The notes: generated by a model not told the origin, from the sequence alone. A stretch of DNA of 64,000 nt from Actinospineispora acaciae DSM 45401 (GCF_000620785.1 NZ_JIAI01000012.1:156139-220138), one strand, 5' to 3'. Shown: positions 31,754-40,874, numbered from the stretch's first letter. Numbers and translations: made by a program.

Positions 31754-33502
31754 TCACTGCAGGTCCGCCTCCTCGGCGCGGGCCACCCACTGGGCGAACC
31801 GCTCGCCCTCGGTGCGCTGCGCGGCGTAGCGGCGGACCACCCGGTCCACGTAGTCGCCCAGCTCGGACGAGGCCACCTTCAGCCCGCGCAGCTTGCGCCC
31901 GAACCCGGCGTCCAGCCCGAGCCCGCCGCCCAGGTGCACCTGGAAGCCGGCCACCTGGTTCCCGGACGCGTCGGTGATGATCTGGCCCTTGAGGCCGATG
32001 TCGGCGGTCTGGGTACGGGCGCACGCGTTGGGGCAGCCGTTGAGGTGGATGGAGATCGGCTGGTCCAGGTCGGGCACGTCGGCAAGCCGGGACTCCAGCT
32101 CGGCGACCAGGTCGGCGGCGCGCGCCTTGGTCTCCACGATCGCCAGCTTGCAGAACTCGATGCCCGTGCAGGCCAGCGTGTTGCGCCGCCACGGCGACGG
32201 GTCGGCGTGCAGGCCGAGCGTGGCCAGCTCGGTCTTGAGGCCCTCGACCTCGGCGTCCGGCACGTCCAGCACCAGCAGGTGCTGCTGGACGCTGGTGCGC
32301 AGCCGTCGCGAGCCGGCCCGCTCGGCCGCCTTGGCCACCTCGACGAGCATCGAGCCGGACACCCGCCCCGCGATCGGCGCGACGCCCACGTAGTTGCGCC
32401 CGTCGCGCTGGCGGTGCACGCCGATGTGGTCGCGCGCGCCGTCCGGGGTCGGCGGCGGCGGGCCGTCGACGAGCGTGCGGTGCAGGTACTCCGTTTCGAG
32501 AACCTCCCTGAACTTCTCCACGCCCCAGTCCGCGACCAGGAACTTCAGCCGCGCCCGGTGCCGCAGCCGGCGGTAGCCGTAGTCGCGGAACACCGAGGTG
32601 ACGCCGGCCCACACGTCGGCCACCTCGTCCAGCGGCACCCAGGCGCCGAGCCGCTGGCCCAGCTTCGGGTTCGTGGACAGCCCGCCGCCGACCCACAGGT
32701 CGAAGCCCGGCCCGTGCTCGGGGTGCTCGACGCCGACGAACGCGATGTCGTTGATCTCGTGCACCACGTCCTGCCGGCGCGCGCCGGACACCGCCGTCTT
32801 GTACTTGCGCGGCAGGTTGGAGAACTCCTTGTTGTTCAGGTACCTGTCGGCGATCTCGCGGATGGCCGGGGTGCCGTCCACGATCTCGTCGGCGGCGATG
32901 CCGGCCACCGGGGACCCCAGGATCACCCGGGGGCAGTCGCCGCAGGCCTCCGTCGTGTACAGCCCGACCGCCTCCAGCTTGCGCCAGATCGTCGGCACGT
33001 CCTCGATCTGCACCCAGTGCAGCTGGACGTTCTGCCGGTCGGTGATGTCCGCGGTGTCGCGCGCGTAGGTCTGGGAGATCTCGCCGATCACCCGGAGCTG
33101 CTCGGTGGACAGCGCGCCGGAGTCGATGCGCACCCGCATCATGAAGTACTTGTCTTCCAGCTCCTCGGGCTCCAGCGCGGCGGTGCGGCCGCCGTCGATG
33201 CCCGGCTTGCGCTGCGTGTACAGCCCCATCCAGCGGAACCGTCCGCGCAGGTCGGCGGGGTCGATCGAGTCGAAGCCCCGGTGCGCGTAGATGTTCTCGA
33301 TGCGGGCGCGGACGTTCAGCGGGTCGTCGTCGCGCTTGCTGCGTTCGTTCGGGTTCAGCGGCTCCCGGTAGCCGAGCGCCCACTGGCCCTCGCCACGTCG
33401 GCGCTTCGGTGCTGCCGGTCGCGCGGTCCGGGCGGGCCGCCTGGCCGGACTGCGCTGCGCAGCCTCGGTGGTGGTGCCGGCCGCCGGTGGTGGTGGGACC
33501 AT
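31754..33502 (-). CDS. sir: Ferredoxin-dependent sulfite reductase (Sir/NirA family)
   Basis: A 582-aa siroheme/4Fe-4S enzyme reducing sulfite to sulfide with ferredoxin. Cluster cysteines lie in ACTGIEFCKLA (about 442 and 448) and NGCPNACAR (about 488 and 492). YTTEACGDCPRVILGSPVAG near 180 corresponds to the Tyr/Cys region by the siroheme, and the repeated half-domain arrangement is typical. An Arg/Pro-rich head of about 35 residues precedes the core. It heads the leftward sulfur operon. Nitrite reductase is the alternative name for this family, but context with cysH and cysDN favours sulfite. Confidence 0.92.
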   Translation of the reverse strand: MVPPPPAAGTTTEAAQRSPARRPARTARPAAPKRRRGEGQWALGYREPLNPNERSKRDDDPLNVRARIENIYAHRGFDSIDPADLRGRFRWMGLYTQRKPGIDGGRTAALEPEELEDKYFMMRVRIDSGALSTEQLRVIGEISQTYARDTADITDRQNVQLHWVQIEDVPTIWRKLEAVGLYTTEACGDCPRVILGSPVAGIAADEIVDGTPAIREIADRYLNNKEFSNLPRKYKTAVSGARRQDVVHEINDIAFVGVEHPEHGPGFDLWVGGGLSTNPKLGQRLGAWVPLDEVADVWAGVTSVFRDYGYRRLRHRARLKFLVADWGVEKFREVLETEYLHRTLVDGPPPPTPDGARDHIGVHRQRDGRNYVGVAPIAGRVSGSMLVEVAKAAERAGSRRLRTSVQQHLLVLDVPDAEVEGLKTELATLGLHADPSPWRRNTLACTGIEFCKLAIVETKARAADLVAELESRLADVPDLDQPISIHLNGCPNACARTQTADIGLKGQIITDASGNQVAGFQVHLGGGLGLDAGFGRKLRGLKVASSELGDYVDRVVRRYAAQRTEGERFAQWVARAEEADLQ

Positions 33503-33621
33503 CTGGTTCAGACCTCCAGGGTCGCGGCGGGGTCGCGCGGCGATCTGGGGCCTGATGTGGGCAGACGCCAGCCAGCCGGGCTACCCGGCCGGTATCACAC
33601 GTGGTGGAAGAGCGGCGCGGG

Positions 33622-33693
33622 TCAGTCGGTCGACCGGCACATCGCGCTGGAGACGCGCTGGTAGTCGACGTGGCGGCGGGCCACCAGTCGCAT
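33622..33693 (-). CDS. Cysteine-operon leader peptide (23 aa) before sulfite reductase
   Basis: ATG 33693 to TGA 33622 encodes 23 residues: a start MRLVA, then RRHVDYQRVSSAMCR and a short STD end. The core matches the conserved actinobacterial leader RRHVDLxRVxSAxCR, with one Cys near the end. It lies 119 bases before sir with nothing else coding between. Cysteine limitation would stall the ribosome at that Cys codon and is expected to change downstream expression, as shown for cysteine-rich upstream frames in mycobacteria. The base change giving Tyr instead of Leu after VD is a minor variation. Confidence 0.78.
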   Translation of the reverse strand: MRLVARRHVDYQRVSSAMCRSTD

Positions 33694-33800
33694 GCTCAGC
33701 GCGCAGGACACATAGCAAGCGTGCCATCTCCGCCCGCCCGCTGACCAGCCCGGGCCCAGATGTTGGGAGGGCCGTCACAGCCGTTCCCGTCCTGCTTCGC

Positions 33801-33841
33801 CGTACGGTACCGTACGGAACGTCGCCATACGGTACCGAATG
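33801..33841. promoter_or_regulatory. Two operator-like palindromes before the SRPBCC-DUF2867 gene
   Basis: CGTACGGTACCGTACG (33801-33816) is a perfect 16-bp palindrome. A second, imperfect copy (ATACGGTACCGAAT) is centred 25 bases downstream. Such spaced GGTACC-centred sites resemble TetR-family operators, yet no TetR gene is adjacent. They lie between the divergent sulfur operon leader and the SRPBCC gene, whose GGAGGG ribosome site starts at 33841. Confidence 0.6.
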
Positions 33842-33853
33842 GAGGGCGTGACG

Positions 33854-34831
33854 ATGATCCACAACGTCCACGAGCGGCTGCTGCCGGTGCCCGTCGAGCG
33901 GGTGAGCCCGCTGCTGGACACGATCGGGCGTCCCGGCGACCTGCTCTGGCCCTCGCCGGAATGGGTGCCGATGGTGCTGGACCGTCCGGTGTCGGTGGGC
34001 GCGGCCGGCGGGCACGGCCCGATCCGGTACCGGGTCACCGGGTACCGGGCGGGGCGGTCCGTCGAGTTCACCTTCGAGCCCGGCATGGGGTTGGACGGCA
34101 CGCATACGTTCGTGATCGAGCCGGTGGGTCCGGAGCGGACGCTGATCAGGCACGTCGCGCGGGGGTCGGCGAGCGGTTCGATGCGGCTGGTCTGGCCGCT
34201 GGCGGTGCGCTGGCTGCACGACGCCGTGCTGGAGGACCTGTTCGACCGCGCCGAGTCGGCGCTCGGGATCGGCCCGGAGCGGCCGGCGCGGTGGTCGCCG
34301 TGGGTGCGGCTGCTGCGGGGCGTCGGTTTTGCCGGCCCGTCCGCTCGTTCGGTGGCGGTGCCCGCGACGCCGTTGCTGGCCGACGCGCTGCCCCGGGTGG
34401 ACTTCTCCGACGCGCACGCCGTCTCGTGCCGGCCCGGGTTGCCGGCCGACCCTCAGGTGTGGGCGGACGCGGTGTTCCGGGATCCGCCGAAGTGGGTGGT
34501 CGCGCTGCTCGGGCTGCGGGAGGCGATCGTCGGGCTGGTCGGGATCGCGCGGGGCGGCTGGAAGTCGTTCGACACGGTCGCGCGCTCGGAGGACGAGGTG
34601 CTGCTGGGCGCCGACGAGCGGCACCTGGACTTTCGCGCCTCGGTGCTCCGGGAGCCGGACCGGGTGGTGGTCGGCACGGTCGTGCGGCTGCACAGTGCGC
34701 GCGGGCGGGCGTACTTCGCGCTGGTCCGGCCGGTGCATCCGGTGATCGTGCGGGCCATGCTGACCCGGGCCGCGCGCCGGCTTGCCGGCCGGTCGAGGGC
34801 CGAGCGGCTGGGCGCACAATGGAGTAGATGA
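33854..34831 (+). CDS. SRPBCC domain fused to DUF2867-like domain
   Basis: A 325-aa protein. Residues 1-150 look like a START/SRPBCC lipid-binding fold (VHERLLPVPVERVSPLLDTI, YRVTGYRAGRSVEFTFEPG). From about 175 a DUF2867-like domain follows (LLADALPRVDFSDAHAVSCR, VALLGLREAIVGLVGI, RHLDFRASVLREPDRVVVGT). The ATG at 33854 is chosen over the one at 33839 because GGAGGG lies seven bases before it. It overlaps hemW by ATGA. The function is unknown; two palindromes upstream suggest ligand-controlled expression. Confidence 0.72.
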   Translation: MIHNVHERLLPVPVERVSPLLDTIGRPGDLLWPSPEWVPMVLDRPVSVGAAGGHGPIRYRVTGYRAGRSVEFTFEPGMGLDGTHTFVIEPVGPERTLIRHVARGSASGSMRLVWPLAVRWLHDAVLEDLFDRAESALGIGPERPARWSPWVRLLRGVGFAGPSARSVAVPATPLLADALPRVDFSDAHAVSCRPGLPADPQVWADAVFRDPPKWVVALLGLREAIVGLVGIARGGWKSFDTVARSEDEVLLGADERHLDFRASVLREPDRVVVGTVVRLHSARGRAYFALVRPVHPVIVRAMLTRAARRLAGRSRAERLGAQWSR

Positions 34832-36096
34832 CCTCCGAGCTTGCCGTCTCCACGCCCGCGCCGCCGGCCGCGCCGCCCGCCGGGGTGTCCGTCGGGGTGT
34901 CCGTCGGGGTGTCCGCCGCCCTGCCGGATGCCGCGCTGGTCGGCCTGGGTGACCGGCCGTTCGGGGTGTACGTGCACGTGCCGTTCTGCGCGGTCCGCTG
35001 CGGGTACTGCGACTTCAACACGTACACGCCGTCCGAGCTTGCCGGGTCCGGCGCGTCGCCGTCGGGTTGGCTGGACGCGCTGCGCGCGGAGCTGGAGCTG
35101 GCCGCGTCGGTACTGGGGACGCCACCGGCCGCGGACACGGTGTTCGTCGGCGGCGGCACCCCGTCGCTGCTGGGTGCGGACGGGCTGGCGTCCGTGCTCG
35201 CCGCCGTCCGGGGGTCGTTCGGCCTGGCCGCCGGCGCCGAGGTGACCACCGAAGCCAACCCCGAGTCGACCTCGCCGGAGTTCTTCGCCGGCATCGCCTC
35301 GGCGGGCTACACCCGGGTCTCGCTGGGCATGCAGTCCGCCGCGCCAGGGGTGCTGGCCACGCTGGACCGCCGGCACACGCCCGGGCGTCCGGTGGCCGCC
35401 GCCCGGGAGGCACGGGCCGGTGGGATCGCGCAGGTCAGCATGGACCTGATCTACGCAACGCCGGGGGAGACGGACGACGACCTTCGTGGCTCGCTGGACG
35501 CCGTGCTCTCCGCCGGGGTCGATCACGTGTCGGCGTACTCGTTGATCGTCGAGGACGGCACCGCGCTGGCCAGGAAGATTCGCCGGGGCGAGCTGGCCGC
35601 CCCGGACGACGACGTGGCCGCCGACCGGTACGAGCTCATCGACGACGCGCTCTCGGCGGCCGGGATGGATTGGTACGAGGTGTCGAACTGGGCGAGCGCG
35701 GAGTCCACCCGGTGCCGGCACAACCTGGGCTACTGGCGCGACGGTGACTGGTGGGGCGCCGGGCCGGGCGCGCACAGCCACGTCGGCGGGGTGCGCTGGT
35801 GGAACGTCAAGCATCCGGCCCGGTACGCGGCGCTGCTGGCCGGCGGTGGGTCGCCGGCCGCCGGGCGCGAGGAGCTGACCGAGGCCGAGCGGCACGAGGA
35901 GCGGGTGATGCTCGGGCTCCGGCTGGCCGACGGGCTCGCGGTGGGGGCGCTGGACGACGCCGGGAGGGCCGCCGCCGAGCGCGCCGCCGCCGACGGTTTG
36001 CTGTCGGTCGAGTCGCTGCGGGCCGGGCGGGCGGTGCTCACCGGCCGGGGCCGGTTGCTCGCCGACGCCGTGGTGCGTGGGCTGCTCGGGGTTTAG
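34828..36096 (+). CDS. hemW: HemW-type radical SAM protein
   Basis: A 422-aa radical SAM protein. FGVYVHVPFCAVRCGYCDF carries the CxxxCxxC cluster (C54, C58, C61), followed by FVGGGTPSLLG, GVDHVSAYSLIVEDGT and a HemN-like C-terminal domain. HemW binds haem and is proposed to be a haem chaperone; members are often labelled coproporphyrinogen oxidase although they lack that activity. The N-terminus has about 40 extra residues with a repeated GVSVGVSVGVS. In mycobacteria hemW is also near sir/nirA-cysH and hrcA. Confidence 0.88.
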   Translation: MTSELAVSTPAPPAAPPAGVSVGVSVGVSAALPDAALVGLGDRPFGVYVHVPFCAVRCGYCDFNTYTPSELAGSGASPSGWLDALRAELELAASVLGTPPAADTVFVGGGTPSLLGADGLASVLAAVRGSFGLAAGAEVTTEANPESTSPEFFAGIASAGYTRVSLGMQSAAPGVLATLDRRHTPGRPVAAAREARAGGIAQVSMDLIYATPGETDDDLRGSLDAVLSAGVDHVSAYSLIVEDGTALARKIRRGELAAPDDDVAADRYELIDDALSAAGMDWYEVSNWASAESTRCRHNLGYWRDGDWWGAGPGAHSHVGGVRWWNVKHPARYAALLAGGGSPAAGREELTEAERHEERVMLGLRLADGLAVGALDDAGRAAAERAAADGLLSVESLRAGRAVLTGRGRLLADAVVRGLLGV

Positions 36097-36217
36097 CGGC
36101 CACGTTCGGTGTAGCGGCCGGTGGAATTTCTTCGTATGGCTTGAGCCGTTCGAGTGTTCTTTTTTGTGGCGTTGTTGGGCGCGGGTTTTTGTCGGGGGCG
36201 GCTGGACAATTGATGGC

Positions 36218-37465
36218 ATGACGGAGAACGGGGTCGCGGCGGCGGGCGCCGGGTTTGTGGCTGCCTTGGCCGCTGCGTGTGATCCGTCGGTGGGTGAGGA
36301 CGATGCGATCGCGGCATTGCGTGAATGCGCCGCAGTGCAGCGGTTGGTGGATTTTCAGCTGACGCGTTTGATAGCGGCGTTGGACAGGCGCGGCGTGTTC
36401 GCGGATCGCGGTGTCCGCACCGAGGACGCCGTCGCGGACCTCTTCTGCTGGGACCGGGGCGTGGCGCGGCGGCGGGTGGCCATGGCGCGTGCGGTGATCG
36501 CCCCGATCGGGCCGGGCGGCGAGGTCCTTGCGCCGAGGTTGGCGGCGACGGCCGAGGCGTTCGAGAACGGTGAGCTGGACGCGGCCCGGGTGGAGGCGAT
36601 CCGCGCGGCGCTGGGCGGTGCCTCGGCGGAGCGGGCCGACCCGGAGGACTGGGCGGTCGTCGAGAAGCAGCTGGCCGGCTACGCCGCGAGCGGCGCCCGG
36701 CCCGCCGACCTGCGCACGGTGGCCAACCAGCTGATCGGCCTGGTGGACCAGGACGGGCCGGAGCCGGATCCGCCGCCTCGGCACCGGTCGTTGCGGCTGG
36801 TCGCCGACCCGGACCGGGGCGGCGGCTGGGTCCGCGGCGAGCTGGACGCCTCCGGGTTCGCGGCGGTGGCCACCGCGCTCGACGCGCTCTCCAAGCCGCT
36901 GCCCGGGGCGCCGCGCGGGTTGGCCCAACGCCAGGCCGACGCGCTGGTCGACGTGTGCCGGTTCGCGCTGGACCACGCCGAGCTGCCCGAGGTCGGCGGC
37001 GAGCGGCCGCACCTGAACGTCACTGTCGACCTGGAGGACCTGGAGAACCGCGCGCGCTCCGGCCGGCTTGACTTCGGCGGCATCCCGAGCCCGGGTGAGC
37101 TGCGAATGTTGGCCTGCGACGCGATGGTCATCCCAATGGTGATACGCGGGCGCAGCGAGGTGCTCGACCTCGGGCGCAAGGTCCGTGCCGCGACCGCCGG
37201 GATGCGCCGGGCGGCGGTCGCCCGGGACCGCTGCTGCGCCTTTCCCGGGTGCGGGCGTCCGCCGGCGTGGTGCGACCTGCACCATATCAAGGAATGGGCG
37301 CGCGACCGCGGCGAAACCAGCGTCGACAATGTCGTTCTCCTATGCCGGGTGCATCACCGAATGGTCCATTGTTCGGGTTGGTCGGTGCGTATGGGGGACG
37401 GCGGTGCGGAATTCATACCGCCGCCCTGGATCGATCCCGCGCAAACGCCTCGGCGGCGGCTGTAA
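36218..37465 (+). CDS. DUF222 / HNH endonuclease domain protein
   Basis: A 415-aa protein of the DUF222-HNH family, present in many copies in actinobacteria. The N-terminal 250 residues are the helical DUF222 part (RVEAIRAALGG, FAAVATALDALSKPLPG, LAQRQADALVDVCRF). The C-terminus is an HNH nuclease: RDRCCAFPGCGRPPAWCDLH, HIKEWARD, the Asn in VDNVVLLC and HHRMVH. Start ATG 36218 follows an AT-richer, T-tract region (36120-36200). DNA cleavage is plausible, but the biological role of this family is unclear; some copies associate with mobile DNA. Confidence 0.85.
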   Translation: MTENGVAAAGAGFVAALAAACDPSVGEDDAIAALRECAAVQRLVDFQLTRLIAALDRRGVFADRGVRTEDAVADLFCWDRGVARRRVAMARAVIAPIGPGGEVLAPRLAATAEAFENGELDAARVEAIRAALGGASAERADPEDWAVVEKQLAGYAASGARPADLRTVANQLIGLVDQDGPEPDPPPRHRSLRLVADPDRGGGWVRGELDASGFAAVATALDALSKPLPGAPRGLAQRQADALVDVCRFALDHAELPEVGGERPHLNVTVDLEDLENRARSGRLDFGGIPSPGELRMLACDAMVIPMVIRGRSEVLDLGRKVRAATAGMRRAAVARDRCCAFPGCGRPPAWCDLHHIKEWARDRGETSVDNVVLLCRVHHRMVHCSGWSVRMGDGGAEFIPPPWIDPAQTPRRRL

Positions 37466-37497
37466 CCGCGCTGAACAAGATACGGTGAGCGGTCCGT

Positions 37498-39828
37498 TCA
37501 GCGGCAGTCGGTCGCCGGGTGGGCGATGACCTGCTTCAGCTCCGGTTGGAGGACCTGCAGGCTGACCACGGGATCGAGCGTCTGGGTGCCTTCGGCGTGC
37601 CAGTCGTAGCGGGCTTCGACCTGCTCGCGGCCGTTTCCGACCGGCTCGGTGATGACCGGGCCGGTGCCCGTCTCGCTGGTCCAGCCGTAGGCGATGGTGC
37701 CCTCCTCGCCGTTCGTGGTGATCACGCCGATCAAGGTGCACGTCGTGCCGACCTGGTGTTTCCACAGGGTGACGGAGTCGACCCGCAGTTGTGACGGGCC
37801 GCGCCTCTGTTCGAACACCACGAACAGCGTCACGGCGGCGGTGAGGACGACGGCCACGGTCAGGACGCAGAACGTCACGAAGATCCAGCGACGCTTGCGC
37901 CTGGGTTCGCCGGTCGGTTGTCCGGGCGTCGGCATGGGTCGCGCGGGCTGCCAGCTCGGTCGTCGCGGCGGCACGGGGGCGCCCGGCTGGGTGCCGGTCA
38001 CGCCGTTCGGCATGCGTTGGCCGGGAGGCGTGTGGTGGCCCGGAGGCGCGGGCGGGCGGCCGGTGGGCGGCCGGGAGCCGTGCGGGGGAGTGAACGCCCG
38101 GCGCGGAGTGGTGGGCAGGCGCACCGGGGTGGTCGGCGGTGCGGGATCCGCGGGCGGGGTAGGCGTCGGCCTCGGTCGTGGCGTGGGGGTCGGCTTTGGT
38201 GGTGTCGCGGGCGGCGGCTTCGACGGGGTTTCGGTGGCGGGCTCCGGCGCGGCAGCGCGTGGTGATCGGGGTCTTGGCGAGGGTGTCGGCCTGCGCGGCG
38301 TCGGGGTTGGCTTCGGTTTCGGTTTCGCGGGTGTGTCCGGTGCCGGGGTGGCGGGTGCGTTCGCTGCGCGGGTGTCGGGTGTGTCCGCCGTTGGGCTGTC
38401 GGGTGTGTCCGGTGCCGGAGTGACGGATGCGTCCGGTGCCGCGGTATCGGGTCTGGTTGGTGCTGGGGTGGCGAGCGGTGGGGTGACGGGGTGAGACGGA
38501 GCCTCGGGCGGCGACGGCGTGGCCGAGGAGTCGCTGGCCGCGCCGTCGGCCGGTGTGGCGGGCTTTGGGCTCTCGACGGCGGGCGGTTCCGGGGCTTGTG
38601 GGGTCTCTGCGGCGGATGGTGCGGGTGTGTTGTTGGGCTGTGGGGTCGCCGTGATTGTGGTGGGTGGGGCGGGTGCCTGTGGGGCGGGTGGTGTTCGGGT
38701 TCCTGGGGCGGTGGTGGTCGGTGCGGAGGGCTCCGGTGTGTCGGCGGTGAGTTCCGGCGCGGGCGTTGGTGGATCGGGGGCGGGCTCGGTCTCGGGGTCC
38801 GGCTCGGTCTCGGGTGCGGCGTCGGCGGTGGCGTCGGCGGTGGCTGCGTCGGCTACGGGCGTTTCATCGGGCTTGGGGGGTTCGGGCGCGGCGGGAGGCG
38901 CGGGAGTGGGCGCCCTGGCGGCTGGAGGTGGGGCCGTAGGCGGTTCTTGGGGCGGGATGGGTGCGGGTGGCGGGGTTGGGGGCGGTTCCGGTGGGGCGGT
39001 TGGGGTGCGGGGCTTCGCGGTGCGGCGGAAGCGTTTGGGTTTGGGCGCAGGGAGCGCGGTGGGGGGTGGGGTGGGGCCGCCGAGCGTGGTGAGGGCGGCT
39101 TGGGCGGTCGCGGTGAGGGTGGTGCGGTCGGCGGAGGCGGCGAGGTCGGCGAGGTGGTTGATGGCGGCGGTCAGGCCGTCGGGGTCGGCCTTGGCGGTGG
39201 CTTCGGTGGCTTCGGTGGCTTCGATGGCTTCGATGGCTGCGGTGAGGGCGGGGGGTGGAGCGTCGTCGTCGAGGTGCCAGCGGTCGGCGAGGAGGCGGGC
39301 GAGGGCGGTCCAGGAGCGGACGTCGTCGGCGGGGGTTGCGGTGGTGCTGGTGCCCCAGTCGGTGAGGAGCGCGGTGCCGTGCGGGCCGAGCAGGACGCTG
39401 CGCTGGTCGACGTTGCCGTGGGTGAGGTCGGCCTGGTGTACGGCGAGCAGGGTGGTGGCGATGTCGGTGAGCAGGGCGGCGGCGTTGGCGGGGGTGCGGT
39501 GCGCGCCGTCGTCGAGGACGTCGGCGAGGGCGGGGACCGGAGGGCCGTCGGTGACCAGCCAGTTGCGGCCGGCCTGTTGGACCAGCTCGGGGTTTGGTCG
39601 GTGGACGCCGGGCAGGTTCAGGCCGGCGAGTCGCTCGATGGTCGGGAGCAGGACCTTCAGGTCCACGCCGGGGTGGACCAGCAGCAGGCCGGCGGGCTGG
39701 TCGGTCGGGCCGACGGCGGGGAACCAGGTGCCGGCCGGCGTCGTCCGTACGCGGCTTCCCCGCCGGTACTCACCGACCCGGGGTGCCTCGCGGGAGAGCT
39801 GCTGGCTCAGACTGGTGGACGGGCTCAT
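37498..39828 (-). CDS. Membrane pseudokinase with long proline-rich region
   Basis: A 776-aa protein. Residues about 20-250 look like a degenerate Ser/Thr kinase: THGNVDQRSVLLG replaces the HRD...N loop and LLTDWG replaces DFG, with no convincing ATP-binding Lys, so it is probably not catalytic. Residues about 280-640 are a low-complexity Pro/Ala/Thr region. A Lys/Arg stop then precedes one membrane helix (IFVTFCVLTVAVVLTAAVTL), and about 110 residues lie outside with two Cys (TTCTL and ATDCR) that may form a disulfide. It resembles cell-wall signalling proteins of actinobacteria. Start 39828 fits MSPSTSLSQQL; the ribosome site is weak. Confidence 0.75.
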   Translation of the reverse strand: MSPSTSLSQQLSREAPRVGEYRRGSRVRTTPAGTWFPAVGPTDQPAGLLLVHPGVDLKVLLPTIERLAGLNLPGVHRPNPELVQQAGRNWLVTDGPPVPALADVLDDGAHRTPANAAALLTDIATTLLAVHQADLTHGNVDQRSVLLGPHGTALLTDWGTSTTATPADDVRSWTALARLLADRWHLDDDAPPPALTAAIEAIEATEATEATAKADPDGLTAAINHLADLAASADRTTLTATAQAALTTLGGPTPPPTALPAPKPKRFRRTAKPRTPTAPPEPPPTPPPAPIPPQEPPTAPPPAARAPTPAPPAAPEPPKPDETPVADAATADATADAAPETEPDPETEPAPDPPTPAPELTADTPEPSAPTTTAPGTRTPPAPQAPAPPTTITATPQPNNTPAPSAAETPQAPEPPAVESPKPATPADGAASDSSATPSPPEAPSHPVTPPLATPAPTRPDTAAPDASVTPAPDTPDSPTADTPDTRAANAPATPAPDTPAKPKPKPTPTPRRPTPSPRPRSPRAAAPEPATETPSKPPPATPPKPTPTPRPRPTPTPPADPAPPTTPVRLPTTPRRAFTPPHGSRPPTGRPPAPPGHHTPPGQRMPNGVTGTQPGAPVPPRRPSWQPARPMPTPGQPTGEPRRKRRWIFVTFCVLTVAVVLTAAVTLFVVFEQRRGPSQLRVDSVTLWKHQVGTTCTLIGVITTNGEEGTIAYGWTSETGTGPVITEPVGNGREQVEARYDWHAEGTQTLDPVVSLQVLQPELKQVIAHPATDCR

Positions 39829-39896
39829 CGCGGGTCTGACGATACGGGGCGCCCGAGATCGCAACCACCGTGGCGCGCGTCCTCAGGTCACTGTGC

Positions 39897-40817
39897 CTAG
39901 GCCGGCACGGGCATCTCGATGTCGAGCACCTCGAAGCGGTGCGGGCGCGCCTCGCCGGAGCAGACCGAGTGGCCGTGCACGCCCAGCGGGGTGTGGCGCA
40001 CGCGGACGCGGAACAGCGCGCCCGTGGCCGTCCGCACCTCCACCACCGCCTGGTCGTCGCCCTGCCGGTCGGGGACGCCGGCGAGGGTGTCGTCCAGGCC
40101 GGTGAGGCCGGTGCGCTCCCGGATGGCGATCTCGGCGACCTGCGCGAACGGGTCGATGCCGACCCGCCCGCGCAGGTTGTCCAGCTCAACTTCGCCGCGC
40201 TGTGCGGCCGCGGCGACCGGCATCACGGAAGCCGGTCTGAGCTGTCCATACATGAAGCCGTGCGGGGCGACCAGCAGGTTGCCGGCCCAGCGGTCGCCGC
40301 CGAAGTGGGTGCACTGCCAGGTCTGGTCGGGGTACTCGGCGGCCAGCGCGTCGGCGACCGGGCGGCCCAGCATGGCGCAGCAGGCGTCCTTGCGGCCGTG
40401 CACGCAGACCAGCAGCAGCGGGTCGGCCACCGGCTCGCCGAGGCCGCCGGGGCCGAGGGCCACCTCGGTCAGGTCCAGGTCGGCGAGGTCGGTGCGGCGG
40501 TCCACCGGGAGGCGTTCCAGCCAGCGCCGGCCCGGTTCGCAGCCGCCGGCGAACACCGAGGGGCGCTCGGGCTTGGAGTTGCGGCCGGGGCGGCGGATCA
40601 CCAGCGCGCGCAGCCCGCGCCGGACGTGCAGCTCGTCCATCCATTCCGGGGCGGACGGACCGAAGCACTCGGTCAGCACCCGTTCCCGCACGTCCACTGC
40701 CCACGGGCCGGTGTGCTCGATGAGCAACACCGACCTGATCCTGGACGCGGTGCCTGTCGGTCGCTCGCCGAGTTGGCGAGCCAGCGCCGCGCAGTGGGGC
40801 AACTTGATCACGCTCAC
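39897..40817 (-). CDS. Sucrase/ferredoxin-like family protein, iron-regulated
   Basis: A 306-aa protein of the sucrase/ferredoxin-like (thioredoxin-like 2Fe-2S) family. The centre has LLVCVHGRKDACCAMLGRP and TWQCTHFGGDRWAGNLLV, with the Cys and His residues expected to hold an iron-sulfur centre. The C-terminus repeats a VRHTPLGVHGHSVC segment. The upstream iron box begins 5 bases before its start codon, so it is probably repressed when iron is ample. Family members are often near siderophore genes and may help release iron from ferric siderophores; this is inference. Confidence 0.8.
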   Translation of the reverse strand: MSVIKLPHCAALARQLGERPTGTASRIRSVLLIEHTGPWAVDVRERVLTECFGPSAPEWMDELHVRRGLRALVIRRPGRNSKPERPSVFAGGCEPGRRWLERLPVDRRTDLADLDLTEVALGPGGLGEPVADPLLLVCVHGRKDACCAMLGRPVADALAAEYPDQTWQCTHFGGDRWAGNLLVAPHGFMYGQLRPASVMPVAAAAQRGEVELDNLRGRVGIDPFAQVAEIAIRERTGLTGLDDTLAGVPDRQGDDQAVVEVRTATGALFRVRVRHTPLGVHGHSVCSGEARPHRFEVLDIEMPVPA

Positions 40818-40821
40818 GAGA

Positions 40822-40840
40822 ATAAGGCTAGCCTAACTTC
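40822..40840. promoter_or_regulatory. Iron box (IdeR/DtxR-type) between the ferredoxin-like gene and the 36-aa peptide gene
   Basis: ATAAGGCTAGCCTAACTT shares about 14 of 19 positions with the TTAGGTTAGGCTAACCTAA consensus of IdeR/DtxR sites when read on the minus strand (AAGTTAGGCTAGCCTTAT). It lies just before the start of the leftward ferredoxin-like gene and 137 bases before the peptide gene, so it could control one or both. Confidence 0.7.
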
Positions 40841-40874
40841 CGATCAACCCGGTGACACGGGGTCGTGCCTTCCC

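Noticed and set aside
38491..39900. 469-codon Gly-rich plus-strand frame opposite the pseudokinase
   Set aside because: Gly/Val-rich reflection of the proline-rich coding strand; lacks start signals and motifs.
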